Positions 1-9,112 of a stretch of 64,000 nt of DNA are shown here, piece after piece. The stretch's first letter is position 1, and each line of letters begins with the position of its first letter. Below the pieces are notes generated by a model. It saw only the letters and a list, made by a program, of their open reading frames with translations, was not told the DNA's origin and searched no databases. A program made the position numbers and the translations under genes. This stretch comes from JAHEJA01 sp965656445 (GTDB taxonomy: Bacteria > Pseudomonadota > Alphaproteobacteria > Rhodobacterales > Rhodobacteraceae): assembly GCA_965656445.1 (NCBI GenBank), contig CBFHKO010000001.1:496001-560000 (forward strand), in the 5' to 3' direction.

Positions 1-2
1 CA

Positions 3-89
3 AGTCATTATCGGATCTTTGCTGATTTGAAAGAAAAAATTCCAAAAAACCACTGTCTGTGGCCCGAGCTTGCAAATTTTGGCGCATAG
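3..89 (+). CDS. C-terminal end of an unidentified gene, cut by the window start
   Basis: An open frame of 28 codons runs from the window edge to a TAG at 87-89; the other two plus frames stop by about base 30. The visible tail is rich in Lys, Asn and Leu and ends in NFGA. I do not recognise the family. Its position just before a glycosyltransferase makes a polysaccharide or LPS core gene plausible, but this is only inference from context, and the frame could be chance. Confidence 0.3.
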   Translation, partial: SHYRIFADLKEKIPKNHCLWPELANFGA

Positions 90-146
90 CTTATGAGAAA
101 CGTGTGAGTTGATCATTGTTTGTACTACCTAAGGAGCTTCGGTAAA

Positions 147-1193
147 ATGAAGGAAGTAGATGTTTTAGTGCCAAATTTCAAACGGCGGCTTTCAGGTGTG
201 ACATCCACGATAGTTCGGCTTGTTCCAATTCAATCTCAAAGTATGAACATACGCACATGTGGCATGGGTTTACCTAAAACGTTTAACAGTATGTCCCTAC
301 TCAAGATACTTTTAATGTCTCGCTCTGGCCCGTCTGGGGTACGTGTCTGGCACGCAAGACGAAATGTTGAAATGGCGTTTGGTTTGATCTTAAAACACCT
401 GCTTGGTAAGAAATTAGCATTAGTCTTCACCTCAGCTTCGCAAAGACATCATACTTCCTTCACAAAATACCTTATACAAAAAATGGATTTCATTGTTGCA
501 ACCTCAAAAAAGACAGCATCATATCTTGAACGCGACGCAAGTGTTGTAATGCATGGAATTGATACGGATAATTTTTCTCCGACGAAGGACAAGGTTAGCC
601 TTCGCAGAGAATTAGGCTTGCCAATACACGGACAAATCGTTGGGTGTTTTGGCCGAATAAGACATCAAAAAGGCACGGATGTGTTTGTAAAGGCGATGAT
701 CGACGTTCTACAAAAAAACTCCACCGCATTCGGAATTATCATGGGTCGTGCTACCCAAAAAGACTAGGGCTTTTTTGATAGCCTAAAAGACACGGTTGCA
801 GCTTCAGGATTGTCTGACCGGATCTTATTTTTGCCAGAGGTACAAGTTTGGGAGATCCCCGATTGGTATAAGTCTCTAGACCTATACGTGGCTCCGCAGC
901 GTTGGGAGGGTTTTGGATTGACACCTTTAGAAGCTATGTCTTGTGGTGTACCCGTAGTAGCTACGAAGGTGGGTGCCTTTGAGGAATTGGTGGTAGACGG
1001 AGTGACAGGCCAGTTGATAGACGCAGATGATCTGGCCCAAATGTCTCAATCTATTACTAGCTATCTAGATCATACAAATAAAATTAAGGAACATGGTGTC
1101 GCGGCACGAAACCATGTTTTGCAAAACTTTAAAATTGAACACGAGGCTGATAGTCTAAACACAATTTACAAAACTCTTCTATCGTTACGTTGA
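147..1193 (+). pseudogene. GT4-family glycosyltransferase interrupted by an in-frame amber stop
   Basis: The reading frame from ATG 147 (AAGGAG 11 bases upstream) to TGA 1193 is continuous except for TAG at 765-767, after codon 206. Both halves belong to one GT-B enzyme. The N-terminal half has the opening NFKRRLSGVTSTI, a VWHARRNVEM segment and CFGRIRHQKGTDVFV. The C-terminal half has the family EGFGLTPLEAM (EX7E) sugar-nucleotide site near residue 254, then CGVPVVATKVGAFEELV. Such enzymes add a sugar to LPS core or other surface polysaccharide at the inner membrane. A single C-to-T change of a CAG codon would explain the stop. Without readthrough the first product lacks the nucleotide-sugar site, so the gene is probably inactive. 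A second in-frame TTG at 810 could start only a useless fragment. An assembly error at one base is the alternative. Confidence 0.8.
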
Positions 1194-1747
1194 AACGACA
1201 AGTCTAGGCCACGTTCAGTTGTAAATGTAGCACTCTAAATTAGCACAATAGAAGCGAATAAAGGAATTAATGCGCTGGCTAGTCGCTGAAACACAATTAC
1301 CAAACTCTCAAAGCATTGCTTGATATCTATGCAAGCATCACTCACTGCTAGCAGCAGCTAACCTGCTTACTGTCGTTGAAGGCGACAAGACGGCTCATTA
1401 CCCTCGTCAGAGATCAAATTTAAGAAGTGCGACGCAAAAGGTAACCGCAAAAATAGCATTTTATCCTCTGGTAAAAAAGAATTCGCCTTGGATAGCACTT
1501 CTACAACACCAAATGTCCCTTAAGAGGCGTCACATTGGTGACTAGAGTGGCGCTTCTAGTCGCCGTACACAGATAACTACAAAGCAAGATAACGGGTAAA
1601 GGCCCACTTATTTCGAGCAAAGTGAGTGAAAACTAACAGTTACAAGCGATTTCACTTAATTGCAAATTTATGGAACGACCCAAGACTGGGAGCGAATTCT
1701 TATGGAGTAACTCTTTAACTGTTGTTGCTAAACGTACTTACGGGAGG
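1194..1747. other. Gene-free stretch between the glycosyltransferase and tRNA-Ser
   Basis: About 550 bases without a convincing gene. It is richer in A and T than the region after 2 kb and all frames are full of stops. One inverted repeat is visible, GACTAG at 1540-1545 against CTAGTC at 1556-1561 with a 10-base loop. I recognise no transposase or integrase remnant. Decay next to a tRNA is compatible with an old island boundary, but nothing here proves it. Confidence 0.4.
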
Positions 1748-1837
1748 TGGCGGAAACGAAGGGATTCGAACCCTCGAGACGGTTTCCCGCCTACTCCCTT
1801 AGCAGGGGAGCGCCTTCGACCACTCGGCCACGTTTCC
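1748..1837 (-). tRNA. tRNA-Ser (anticodon GCU), CCA encoded
   Basis: Read on the minus strand, a 7-bp acceptor stem GGAAACG/CGTTTCC closes the molecule, the discriminator is G, and CCA is encoded (bases 1750-1748). The D arm contains TGGCCGAGTGG, the anticodon arm is CTCCC-CTGCTAA-GGGAG with anticodon GCT (complement at 1801-1803), a long class II variable arm follows, and the T arm holds GGGTTCGAATCCC. The long variable arm and GCU anticodon mark serine for AGC/AGU codons. It lies on the opposite strand from the broken glycosyltransferase. Confidence 0.96.
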
Positions 1838-1980
1838 GCCGACGGGTGTAGCGGTGAAATTCTCTAAGGACAAGAGGGCAAAGGGGGAAAAATTTCAAAA
1901 TCTGCAATCAATTTTGCCGCCTCTCTTGATAAAAATCTCCCCAAATTTGGGATCTGTATCCTATCGGTTTTACGTCGGTA

Positions 1981-2508
1981 TTATGTCGGTGCTTGCCGCA
2001 TGTCTTGCCAGTGCTTGGGCGCGCGCCCATACAAACGTTTAAACTCTCGACTGAACTGAGACGCACTGAGATAGCAGACGTCCTGCGCCGCTTTGGCAAT
2101 GCTCTCCCCTTCCGCGATCTTCATGGCCGCCGAGTTGAGGCGCATCGTCTTGATGTACTGAATAGGCGAGAGCGTCGTGGCCTGTTTGAATTTCCGATGA
2201 AAGGCAGCACGGCTCATGCCCGCGCGTTGCGCCAAGTCATCGATTGTCTTCGGATCCTTCAAATGTGTCGCCACATGGGCTATCGAGCGCGCCACTGTAT
2301 TTCCCACGCCAAAGGAGTGCCGTACAAATTGACCCGCCTCCCCCATTAGGATCGCATAATAGAATTCGCGCAGCCGCCCTGCAGCCAAAACCGCAATATC
2401 CCCGTCTTTGCCACAAAGCCGCAACAGGGGCACAAGGAATAGCTTGGGTCGCGCGAAACAGCTGCACTCCTGTGATAGCCGTTTCAATGAGACCATCCTG
2501 TGTGACAT
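1981..2508 (-). CDS. AraC-family transcriptional regulator, apparently N-terminally truncated
   Basis: The C-terminal ~105 residues are a complete AraC DNA-binding domain with two helix-turn-helix motifs: first around DLAQRAGMSRAAFHRKFK, then the segment ending SASQFSREFKRLYG. The part before it (LLRLCGKDGDIAVLAAGRL...) matches only the end of the AraC_N-type sensing domain. Relatives are about 290-300 residues; this has 175, and the ~170 bases to the divergent SDR gene are too short for the missing ~120 codons. It may therefore be a regulator that lost its sensor half, or a pseudogene. In this family the regulator usually controls the adjacent divergent dehydrogenase gene. Confidence 0.75.
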   Translation of the reverse strand: MSHRMVSLKRLSQECSCFARPKLFLVPLLRLCGKDGDIAVLAAGRLREFYYAILMGEAGQFVRHSFGVGNTVARSIAHVATHLKDPKTIDDLAQRAGMSRAAFHRKFKQATTLSPIQYIKTMRLNSAAMKIAEGESIAKAAQDVCYLSASQFSREFKRLYGRAPKHWQDMRQAPT

Positions 2509-2677
2509 GGCGTGCTATAATATCTTTAACCTAATCTTGAACAGAGGATAGGCAGGCTTTTTCTCCCACTTCAACAGGTTGATACAAATAGCAATGAATT
2601 GATAGCATTTCGACTATTTTTGATCGGATGAGACACGTATATGCAATTAACAGAGACTCCAGAAAAGGATGCACGCA

Positions 2678-3625
2678 ATGCCAGATACGCAATTCGGACC
2701 AAAGGGATGGACACCTGACCGCATATCCGATGTCACAGGGAAAACCTATGTGATTACTGGCACAACCTCTGGCACTGGGCTTCAAGCCGCGCGCATTTTG
2801 CTTGGCAAAGGGGCGCGGATTGTGATGCTCAATCGCAACGTTGAAAAATCGCAGAGGACACTGGCTACGCTGCGTGACGAGTTTGGCCCCGATGCGGAGA
2901 TTGTCTCTGTCACAATGGATCTGTCGGATTTATCCTCCGTGCGCCGCGCCGCTCAGGACGTGTTAGACAACGCTCCGCGCATTGACGCGCTCATCTGTAA
3001 CGCTGCCATCGCTCAGGTGCCAACACTCAAATACACGGTTGATGGGTTTGAAAGCCAACTGGGCACAAATCATTATGGGCATTTTGTCCTCTCTGCCCTG
3101 CTCTTTGATCGCATTGAGGCCTCAGAGGGCCGTATCGTTGTTGTAGCAAGCCTTGGGTATAAAATGGGTCTAAAAACCATTCAGTTCGATGATCTGAATT
3201 GGGAAAAGAAATATAGCGCCAATCCTGCCTATAGCCAAAGCAAATTGGCGCAAATGATGTTCGCCTATGAGCTTCAAGATCGCATCAAAGCAAGCGGCGG
3301 ATCAACCGGCGTTTATGTCTGCCATCCAGGGTCATCATCAACATCTCTGATTGATACAAGCGGAAGCGCGCTGACCAAATTCATTTTCAATTTGATGAAG
3401 AAAACGCCCATGGTGCAAAGCGCCGAACGGGGCGCCTATCCCGCGCTTATGTGCGCCACAGAAGACGGGCTAGAACAACGCGCGTTTTATGGTCCAACAG
3501 GGCGCATGGAATTTGTCGGCCCCGTGGGTCAAGGCACATTAGAACCCTATGCCTATGACAAAGAGGTCATGGTTGAACTTTGGCAAGTAACAGAACAGAA
3601 CACAGGCACCGTTTGGGGCGCATAG
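2678..3625 (+). CDS. Short-chain dehydrogenase/reductase of the protochlorophyllide-reductase/retinol-dehydrogenase type
   Basis: A cytoplasmic NAD(P)-dependent oxidoreductase of the SDR superfamily. The Rossmann dinucleotide motif TGTTSGTG lies at residues 27-34, a CNAAI version of the NNAG motif follows, and the catalytic Tyr and Lys are in YSQSK near residues 184-188. The region after it resembles long SDRs related to light-dependent protochlorophyllide reductase and retinol dehydrogenases. The substrate cannot be told from sequence. I chose ATG 2678 because AAAAGGA ends 8 bases upstream; ATG 2669 overlaps that site. It is divergent from the truncated AraC gene and convergent with ychF. 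Confidence 0.88.
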   Translation: MPDTQFGPKGWTPDRISDVTGKTYVITGTTSGTGLQAARILLGKGARIVMLNRNVEKSQRTLATLRDEFGPDAEIVSVTMDLSDLSSVRRAAQDVLDNAPRIDALICNAAIAQVPTLKYTVDGFESQLGTNHYGHFVLSALLFDRIEASEGRIVVVASLGYKMGLKTIQFDDLNWEKKYSANPAYSQSKLAQMMFAYELQDRIKASGGSTGVYVCHPGSSSTSLIDTSGSALTKFIFNLMKKTPMVQSAERGAYPALMCATEDGLEQRAFYGPTGRMEFVGPVGQGTLEPYAYDKEVMVELWQVTEQNTGTVWGA

Positions 3626-3640
3626 GCCCCAAACCCCCGA

Positions 3641-4738
3641 TCACGTATTGAACAAGAAATGCATCACATCGCCATCTTTGACGATGTAGGATTTTCCCTC
3701 GACCCGCATTTTGCCCGTTTCTTTTGCGCCACTTTCGCCATTGCAGGCGATATAGTCGTCATAGGCAATGGTTTCTGCGCGAATAAAGCCGCGCTCAAAA
3801 TCACCATGGATAACGCCGGCGGCTTGGGGCGCGGCGGTCCCTTGGCGAATGGTCCAAGCGCGGGCCTCTTTGGGTCCAACGGTGAAATAGGTTTCCAGCT
3901 GAAGCAGCTCATAGCCCGCGCGGATCAACCGATCGAGGCCAGCTTCTTCTAATCCCATTTCGGTGAGGAACATCTCAGCTTCGTCCGCGTCGAGTTGGCT
4001 AATCTCTTCTTCGATCTGAGCCGAGATAATCACCGAGGCTGCCCCTTGCTCTTCGGCCATTTTCTGAACCGCTGCGGAGTAGTCATTGCCAGTGGCGGCA
4101 TTGCCTTCATCCACATTACACACACAAAGAATAGGCTTTGAAGACAACAGCTGAAGCGACTTCCACGTCTTCGCATCATCCTCGGAAACGTCAACCATGC
4201 GCGCAGGCTTGCCTGCTTCTAACATAGCTAACGCGTCTTTTAACAACCGTTCTTGCTCAACCGCTTCTTTGTCGCCACCACGGATTTTGCGCGACAGATT
4301 GGCCAGCCGCTTTTCAATGCTCTCCATATCGGCCAGCATCAATTCCATTTCGATGGTTTCCGCATCTTCAACGGGGTTAACGCGCCCGTCCACATGGGTC
4401 ACATCCCCATCATCAAAACAGCGCAAGACATGGGCAATCGCATCGGTCTCACGGATATTGGCCAAGAACTGATTGCCCAAACCTTCGCCCTTGGAGGCGC
4501 CCTTGACCAATCCAGCAATATCCACAAATGTCATGCGCGTCGGGATAATCTGCTTGGACGTTGCAATTGCGGCCAATTTGTCCAAACGTGCATCTGGCAC
4601 GGCCACATCGCCAACATTCGGCTCAATCGTACAAAATGGAAAATTCGCCGCCTGCGCCGCAGCTGTTTTTGTCAAAGCGTTAAACAAAGTGGATTTCCCA
4701 ACATTCGGAAGACCCACGATTCCCATCTTAAAGCCCAT
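3641..4738 (-). CDS. ychF: Ribosome-binding redox-regulated ATPase YchF (OLA1 family)
   Basis: Universal translation-associated P-loop protein of the Obg family that prefers ATP over GTP. The P-loop GLPNVGKS is at residues 9-16, the switch region has [10 protein letters not shown], and the usual G4 motif NKxD is replaced by a CNVDE sequence, as expected for ATP preference. The C-terminal TGS-like domain has [15 protein letters not shown] and ends in a short VMHFLFNT segment. At 365 residues it is full length. The gene is monocistronic, convergent with the SDR and separated from it by 15 bases. Confidence 0.97.
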   Translation of the reverse strand: MGFKMGIVGLPNVGKSTLFNALTKTAAAQAANFPFCTIEPNVGDVAVPDARLDKLAAIATSKQIIPTRMTFVDIAGLVKGASKGEGLGNQFLANIRETDAIAHVLRCFDDGDVTHVDGRVNPVEDAETIEMELMLADMESIEKRLANLSRKIRGGDKEAVEQERLLKDALAMLEAGKPARMVDVSEDDAKTWKSLQLLSSKPILCVCNVDEGNAATGNDYSAAVQKMAEEQGAASVIISAQIEEEISQLDADEAEMFLTEMGLEEAGLDRLIRAGYELLQLETYFTVGPKEARAWTIRQGTAAPQAAGVIHGDFERGFIRAETIAYDDYIACNGESGAKETGKMRVEGKSYIVKDGDVMHFLFNT

Positions 4739-4972
4739 CTTGGCCTCCTATCAGAATTTTCCATGCTTCTAGTCTCAGTTCGCGCCTTTCGCAATGCTCT
4801 ATGCACCCCTCACGCTAATCTCTGCGCAACTCTTGTCTTCAGCTTTGCCCAAATACTCAAATCGCGCGACAGGCAAAGCGTTCTAACATTTTGATATAAA
4901 GCGCAGCGATCTCCATTGATTTTCCTCTAAATATTGGGCAAACGGGGGAGCACACATCTAGGGAATCCAAAC

Positions 4973-5764
4973 ATGACACGCATTGATGATACATTTGCAA
5001 AGCTCAAAGCCGCCAACAAAAAGGCCTTTGTTACCTATGTCATGGCCGGTGACCCCGATTATGACACCTCGCTTGAGGTCGTCAAAGGACTGCCAGATGC
5101 AGGTGTGGACATTATCGAACTTGGCCTCCCGTTTACGGATCCAATGGCCGATGGCTCCACAATTCAGCTCGCAGGCCAACGCGCGCTTGAGGCGGGCATG
5201 ACGCTTGAAAAAACTCTGCAACTGGCACGAGATTTCCGCAAAACGAATGACACAACGCCAATCGTTCTTATGGGCTATTACAATCCCATCTATAGCCGCG
5301 GCGTGGATGCCTTTCTCAAGGATGCGGTCGAGGCTGGGATCGACGGCATGATCGTTGTTGACCTTCCCCCCGAAGAAGACGACGAACTCTGCATTCCGGC
5401 CCAAAAAGCGGGGCTCAACTTTATCCGCCTTGCGACCCCCACAACGGATGACAAACGCCTTCCCAAGGTGTTGGAAAACACCTCTGGCTTTGTCTATTAC
5501 GTCTCCATCACAGGGATCACAGGCGCCGCCGAAGCTCAAGCAAGCGATGTCGCCCCCGAAGTGGCGCGCATCAAATCGCAAACGGACCTGCCGATCATCG
5601 TAGGCTTTGGCGTTAAAACCCCTGAAACAGCAAAATCAATCGCGGCTGTTGCGGATGGGACCGTTGTCGGTTCCGCAATCGTGAATGAACTTGCACTTGG
5701 CAAATCTCCTGCTGAGGTTTTGGCCTTTGTCAAATCTCTCGCGGATGGGGCACATAGCGCCTAA
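4973..5764 (+). CDS. trpA: Tryptophan synthase alpha chain
   Basis: TrpA cleaves indole-3-glycerol phosphate to indole and glyceraldehyde-3-phosphate, passing indole to TrpB. The protein is a TIM barrel of 263 residues. The catalytic acids fall at the classical positions, Glu49 in ELGLPF and Asp60 in DPMADG, and the phosphate-binding loops GITGAA and VGFGV are present. I chose ATG 4973, which gives the standard N-terminus [11 protein letters not shown]; the open frame extends 13 codons upstream. trpB is not adjacent, so trpA is transcribed alone here and ends at a strong terminator. No leader peptide or attenuator is visible upstream. Confidence 0.97.
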   Translation: MTRIDDTFAKLKAANKKAFVTYVMAGDPDYDTSLEVVKGLPDAGVDIIELGLPFTDPMADGSTIQLAGQRALEAGMTLEKTLQLARDFRKTNDTTPIVLMGYYNPIYSRGVDAFLKDAVEAGIDGMIVVDLPPEEDDELCIPAQKAGLNFIRLATPTTDDKRLPKVLENTSGFVYYVSITGITGAAEAQASDVAPEVARIKSQTDLPIIVGFGVKTPETAKSIAAVADGTVVGSAIVNELALGKSPAEVLAFVKSLADGAHSA

Positions 5765-5802
5765 GCCCCTTCATCTTTGCAAAAATACTCAAATTCAACA
5801 TA

Positions 5803-5835
5803 AACCCGCTGCCCCTCGGTTCAGCGGGTTTTTTT
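5803..5835 (+). terminator. Rho-independent terminator after trpA
   Basis: A 9-bp perfect stem AACCCGCTG/CAGCGGGTT with a 10-base loop is followed by a run of T, about 40 bases after the trpA stop. Confidence 0.9.
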
Positions 5836-5914
5836 ACGTCTAAAATAATTCCAATTGCAATTTAGGAAAAATTGGTAAATAAATATAACCAAATGCAAGA
5901 CAGGGATTAAAGCC

Positions 5915-7078
5915 ATGGCCGTAATTACCAACATCGATGACCTAAAGCGGATCTATAAACGCCGCGTGCCTAAGATGTTTTACGACTATGCCGAATCCGG
6001 AAGCTGGACAGAACAGACGTTTCGCGAAAACACGTCTGATTTCAATGACATCCGCCTCCGTCAACGGGTCGCTGTGGATATGTCAGGCCGCTCAACCAAG
6101 AGCCAGATGATTGGCCAAGATGTTGCCATGCCTGTGGCGCTTGCGCCCGTGGGGTTAACGGGCATGCAATGCGCCGATGGCGAAATAAAAGCGGCCAAGG
6201 CTGCGGAAAAATTCGGTGTGCCCTTTACGCTTTCAACAATGTCGATTTGTTCTATTGAAGATGTGGCTGAAAACACCTCAGCCCCCTTTTGGTTTCAACT
6301 CTACACAATGCGCGACACGGATTATGTCTCACGGCTGATTGCGCGTGCTAAGGCGGCGAATGTTTCGGCCTTGGTCATCACCCTTGATTTGCAAATTTTG
6401 GGGCAACGCCACAAAGACCTGAAAAACGGCCTCTCCGCTCCGCCCAAGCTGACATTGAAAACGATGGCGAACCTCGCCACGAAATGGTCCTGGGGTTTGC
6501 AGATGCTCGGCACCAAACGCCGCTTTTTCGGAAATATCATCGGGCATGTGGATAACATCTCGGACCCAAGCAGCCTCATGAGCTGGACCGCGGAACAATT
6601 TGATCCAACGCTTGATTGGGACAAAATCAAACGCATCAAGGATGAATGGGGCGGCAAAGTTATCCTAAAAGGTATCTTGGATGCAGAAGATGCGAAGATG
6701 GCGCTTGCGGTTGGGGCTGATGCAATCATCGTGTCGAACCACGGTGGACGCCAACTGGATGGCGCGATCAGCTCAATCAAAGCTCTGCCCTCTATTATGG
6801 AGGCCGTTGGCGACAAGATTGAGGTTCATCTAGATGGCGGCATTCGTTCAGGTCAGGACGTGTTAAAAGCCGTCGCTCTCGGGGCCAAAGGCACCTATAT
6901 CGGACGCGCCTTTATCTATGGTCTTGGGGCCAAAGGCGAAGAGGGTGTCACAGATGCGCTCAATGTCATTCACAAGGAAATGGATATCTCTATGGCGCTC
7001 TGTGGGCATAAATCTATGTCCGAAGTTGGCCGTCAGACTGTGCTCTTGCCAGACAATTTTGGGAGCGAGTGGCGCTAG
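5915..7078 (+). CDS. lldD: FMN-dependent L-lactate dehydrogenase / alpha-hydroxy-acid oxidase
   Basis: A 387-residue TIM-barrel flavoprotein that oxidises (S)-2-hydroxy acids, most likely L-lactate to pyruvate, feeding electrons to the respiratory chain. Visible family hallmarks are the N-terminal PKMFYDYAESGSW, the FMN-binding stretch VALAPVGLTGMQ, the catalytic His/Arg motif SNHGGRQLDGA near residue 274, and DGGIRSGQDV with YIGRAFIYG at the phosphate site. The length and N-terminus fit LldD better than glycolate oxidase GlcD, which is unrelated. Other 2-hydroxy acids remain possible. It is not followed by lactate permease; the next gene is a convergent MFS carrier overlapping by 4 bases. 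Confidence 0.9.
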   Translation: MAVITNIDDLKRIYKRRVPKMFYDYAESGSWTEQTFRENTSDFNDIRLRQRVAVDMSGRSTKSQMIGQDVAMPVALAPVGLTGMQCADGEIKAAKAAEKFGVPFTLSTMSICSIEDVAENTSAPFWFQLYTMRDTDYVSRLIARAKAANVSALVITLDLQILGQRHKDLKNGLSAPPKLTLKTMANLATKWSWGLQMLGTKRRFFGNIIGHVDNISDPSSLMSWTAEQFDPTLDWDKIKRIKDEWGGKVILKGILDAEDAKMALAVGADAIIVSNHGGRQLDGAISSIKALPSIMEAVGDKIEVHLDGGIRSGQDVLKAVALGAKGTYIGRAFIYGLGAKGEEGVTDALNVIHKEMDISMALCGHKSMSEVGRQTVLLPDNFGSEWR

Positions 7079-8217
7079 CGGCGCGTCTCGACCCACAATA
7101 GGATTGGAACCGACAACAAGAGCACTCCGACAAAGCTAAATGACAAGGTCAGCGTGCCGATTTCTGACAAAAATCCCATGGTTGGGGGGCCGAGGAAAAA
7201 TCCCGCGTACCCGATGACGGAGACGCGCGAAATAACTTTGGTCCGCAAGTGTGACGGAGTCGCCTTGGCCACATAAGAAAAGATCATCGGCACCATAACC
7301 GAGACCCCTGCCCCAAGCAGACCAAATCCAAGGTAAACACCCAGCGCCCCACTGGACCAGGCCGCTAAAAAGGCCCCTGTCGCCGTGATACAAGCCGCGT
7401 AATTCACGACTTTGGTTTCGGAGAGGGATTTCATCCCATAATGCCCAGCCAAGCGGCCAATCCCCATCGTCACGCCCAAAATCGCAGGGCCAAGCGCGCT
7501 GAGTTCGGCCGATACATGCAAGACCCGTTCGATATGTAGCGCAGACCATGCCTCGGTTGCTTGTTCCGTCAAAAAGGCGATCAAGATGATCAATCCAGGA
7601 AGGATCACGACGCCCAAAGCAACAGTTACCTCAGTTTGTCCCTCATCAGCCTCCGCGCTTTGGGGGTCCGTGTTTGATGGCCCTGCCCAATACACGAGGA
7701 TTAGAGCCACGCTCATCACGGCAATTGCAAAGCCGCCCATCGAGATGTCTTGCCCTCGAAACAGGCCCGCCACGATGGATGAGGCGGCATAGGCAAAAGA
7801 AAACAACCCGTGATTCAGACCCATCAAGGACACAGAATGTTCCGTTTCGATGTGAGAGAGGCGCGCATTCATAATGACATCCACTGTCCCCGAAAATGCC
7901 GAGACCAAAACCATGCCCAAAGTGAACACGGCTATATTGCCTGCGAGCGCTGGAATGAAATAGGCAAGCCCCGCTAGGATCATCAAAGCCACAACCGCAA
8001 AGCGCGACAGTGCCTTATCCAGAAACGGCGCAAGCCACATCGCCGAGACCGCACCAAGGGCCGCAATCAACATGGCAGAGCCAAATGCCGCGTCACTTGC
8101 GCCAATTATATGTTTGATTTCGGGAACATAGGCCGCAAATCCACCCCACATCACACCCAATAACATGAATGCGGGAATAACAGAACGGGACAGGTTGATT
8201 TCTGATAAAATTCTCAT
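7075..8217 (-). CDS. MFS transporter of the YbjJ type
   Basis: An integral membrane protein of about 380 residues with about 12 hydrophobic segments, starting MRILSEINLSRSVIPAFMLLG. The layout and the GxxDVxMNARxxxxE-like stretch (SGTVDVIMNARLSHIE) resemble the YbjJ/FucP-related branch of the major facilitator superfamily. The substrate is unknown. ATG 8217 is chosen because a GAGGG site lies just upstream and the extra 19 codons before it are hydrophilic and family-atypical. The end overlaps the end of lldD by 4 bases, so the two genes converge without a terminator. Confidence 0.85.
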   Translation of the reverse strand: MRILSEINLSRSVIPAFMLLGVMWGGFAAYVPEIKHIIGASDAAFGSAMLIAALGAVSAMWLAPFLDKALSRFAVVALMILAGLAYFIPALAGNIAVFTLGMVLVSAFSGTVDVIMNARLSHIETEHSVSLMGLNHGLFSFAYAASSIVAGLFRGQDISMGGFAIAVMSVALILVYWAGPSNTDPQSAEADEGQTEVTVALGVVILPGLIILIAFLTEQATEAWSALHIERVLHVSAELSALGPAILGVTMGIGRLAGHYGMKSLSETKVVNYAACITATGAFLAAWSSGALGVYLGFGLLGAGVSVMVPMIFSYVAKATPSHLRTKVISRVSVIGYAGFFLGPPTMGFLSEIGTLTLSFSFVGVLLLSVPILLWVETRR

Positions 8218-8387
8218 ATCCCTCACATACAGTTTTCGTATAATCTGACAAGATATAGATGACGACAAAACCAAGGGCGCTCTTGGAAATTTAGCCTTTC
8301 CATTTAAGGGAATCTGGTCTATACGCGCGGCTTCACGTGGGGCTACAGCCTTGGAGGAACCCCACCCTTATATATTGGAGAATTAAA

Positions 8388-9017
8388 ATGGCTAAAGAGA
8401 TTCCAAATCTTGTAGCAGTCGCACGGTCGGGGACAGGCAAGGGCGCCGCTCGTCAAGCACGTCGCGACGGAATGGTACCAGGTGTTGTTTATGGTGGTGG
8501 TGAAGATCCTGTATCGATCCAAATCCCATTCAACGTGTTGCTAAAGCGCCTTAAGCAAGGCCGCTTTTTGTCAACTTTGTTCAACTTGCAAGTTGAAGGT
8601 CACGAAGACGTCCGCGTTATCTGCCGTGACGTTCAGCGCGATGTTGTTAAAGACCTTCCAACACACTTGGACCTTATGCGCCTACGTCGCACATCCAAAG
8701 TGAACTTGTTTATTCCAGTTGAGTTCATCAACGAAGAAGACGCACCAGGCATCAAGCGTGGCGGTGTTTTGACAGTCGTTCGCCCAGAAGTCGAATTGGT
8801 TGTAACTGCGGGTGATATCCCTGAAAAGATCACTGTTGATTTGGCTGGTTTGCAAATTGGTGACGTTGTCACAATTTCAAACGTTACCCTTCCCGAAGGT
8901 GCACGCCCGACAATCGATCGTGACTTTGTGATTGCAAACATCTCTGCGCCAGCTGGTTTGGCCGCATCTGATGACGACGAAGAAGACGCCGGTGAAGAAG
9001 CGGCAGCAGAAGAATAA
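8388..9017 (+). CDS. rplY: 50S ribosomal protein L25 / general stress protein Ctc
   Basis: The long CTC form of bL25 (209 residues), which binds 5S rRNA in the large subunit. The N-terminal L25 domain has [20 protein letters not shown]; the C-terminal TL5/CTC beta domain follows (residues ~100-190), and the protein ends in an acidic Asp/Glu/Ala tail typical of alphaproteobacteria. ATG 8388 is preceded by TTGGAG; the in-frame extension to 8337 has no family likeness. Codon use is markedly biased, as expected for a ribosomal gene. It is followed by its own terminator and then pth, the usual neighbour. Confidence 0.97.
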   Translation: MAKEIPNLVAVARSGTGKGAARQARRDGMVPGVVYGGGEDPVSIQIPFNVLLKRLKQGRFLSTLFNLQVEGHEDVRVICRDVQRDVVKDLPTHLDLMRLRRTSKVNLFIPVEFINEEDAPGIKRGGVLTVVRPEVELVVTAGDIPEKITVDLAGLQIGDVVTISNVTLPEGARPTIDRDFVIANISAPAGLAASDDDEEDAGEEAAAEE

Positions 9018-9040
9018 GTCCTTCTGACACAAAATTAAGA

Positions 9041-9066
9041 AGCGGAGCATTGTCTCCGCTTTTTTT
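9041..9066 (+). terminator. Rho-independent terminator after rplY
   Basis: A 7-bp stem AGCGGAG/CTCCGCT with a 6-base loop is followed by at least seven T. It separates the highly expressed rplY from pth. Confidence 0.9.
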
Positions 9067-9112
9067 ATGCCTTTAATATGGATCCAACACGACCCAACGA
9101 AAGAGCGACCCC

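Noticed and set aside
147..1193. Amber readthrough with a special amino acid (pyrrolysine)
   Set aside because: Nothing in the window supports a pyrrolysine system and this enzyme family has no such residue; a nonsense mutation is simpler.
1670..1867. ORF across tRNA-Ser
   Set aside because: It reads through the antisense of a well-formed tRNA and has no family likeness.
4253..4894. Long plus-strand ORF of 213 codons
   Set aside because: Antisense to ychF, whose protein is complete and universal.
4739..4972. Trp attenuator or leader peptide before trpA
   Set aside because: No short ORF with tandem Trp codons and no competing hairpins are seen; trpA stands alone.
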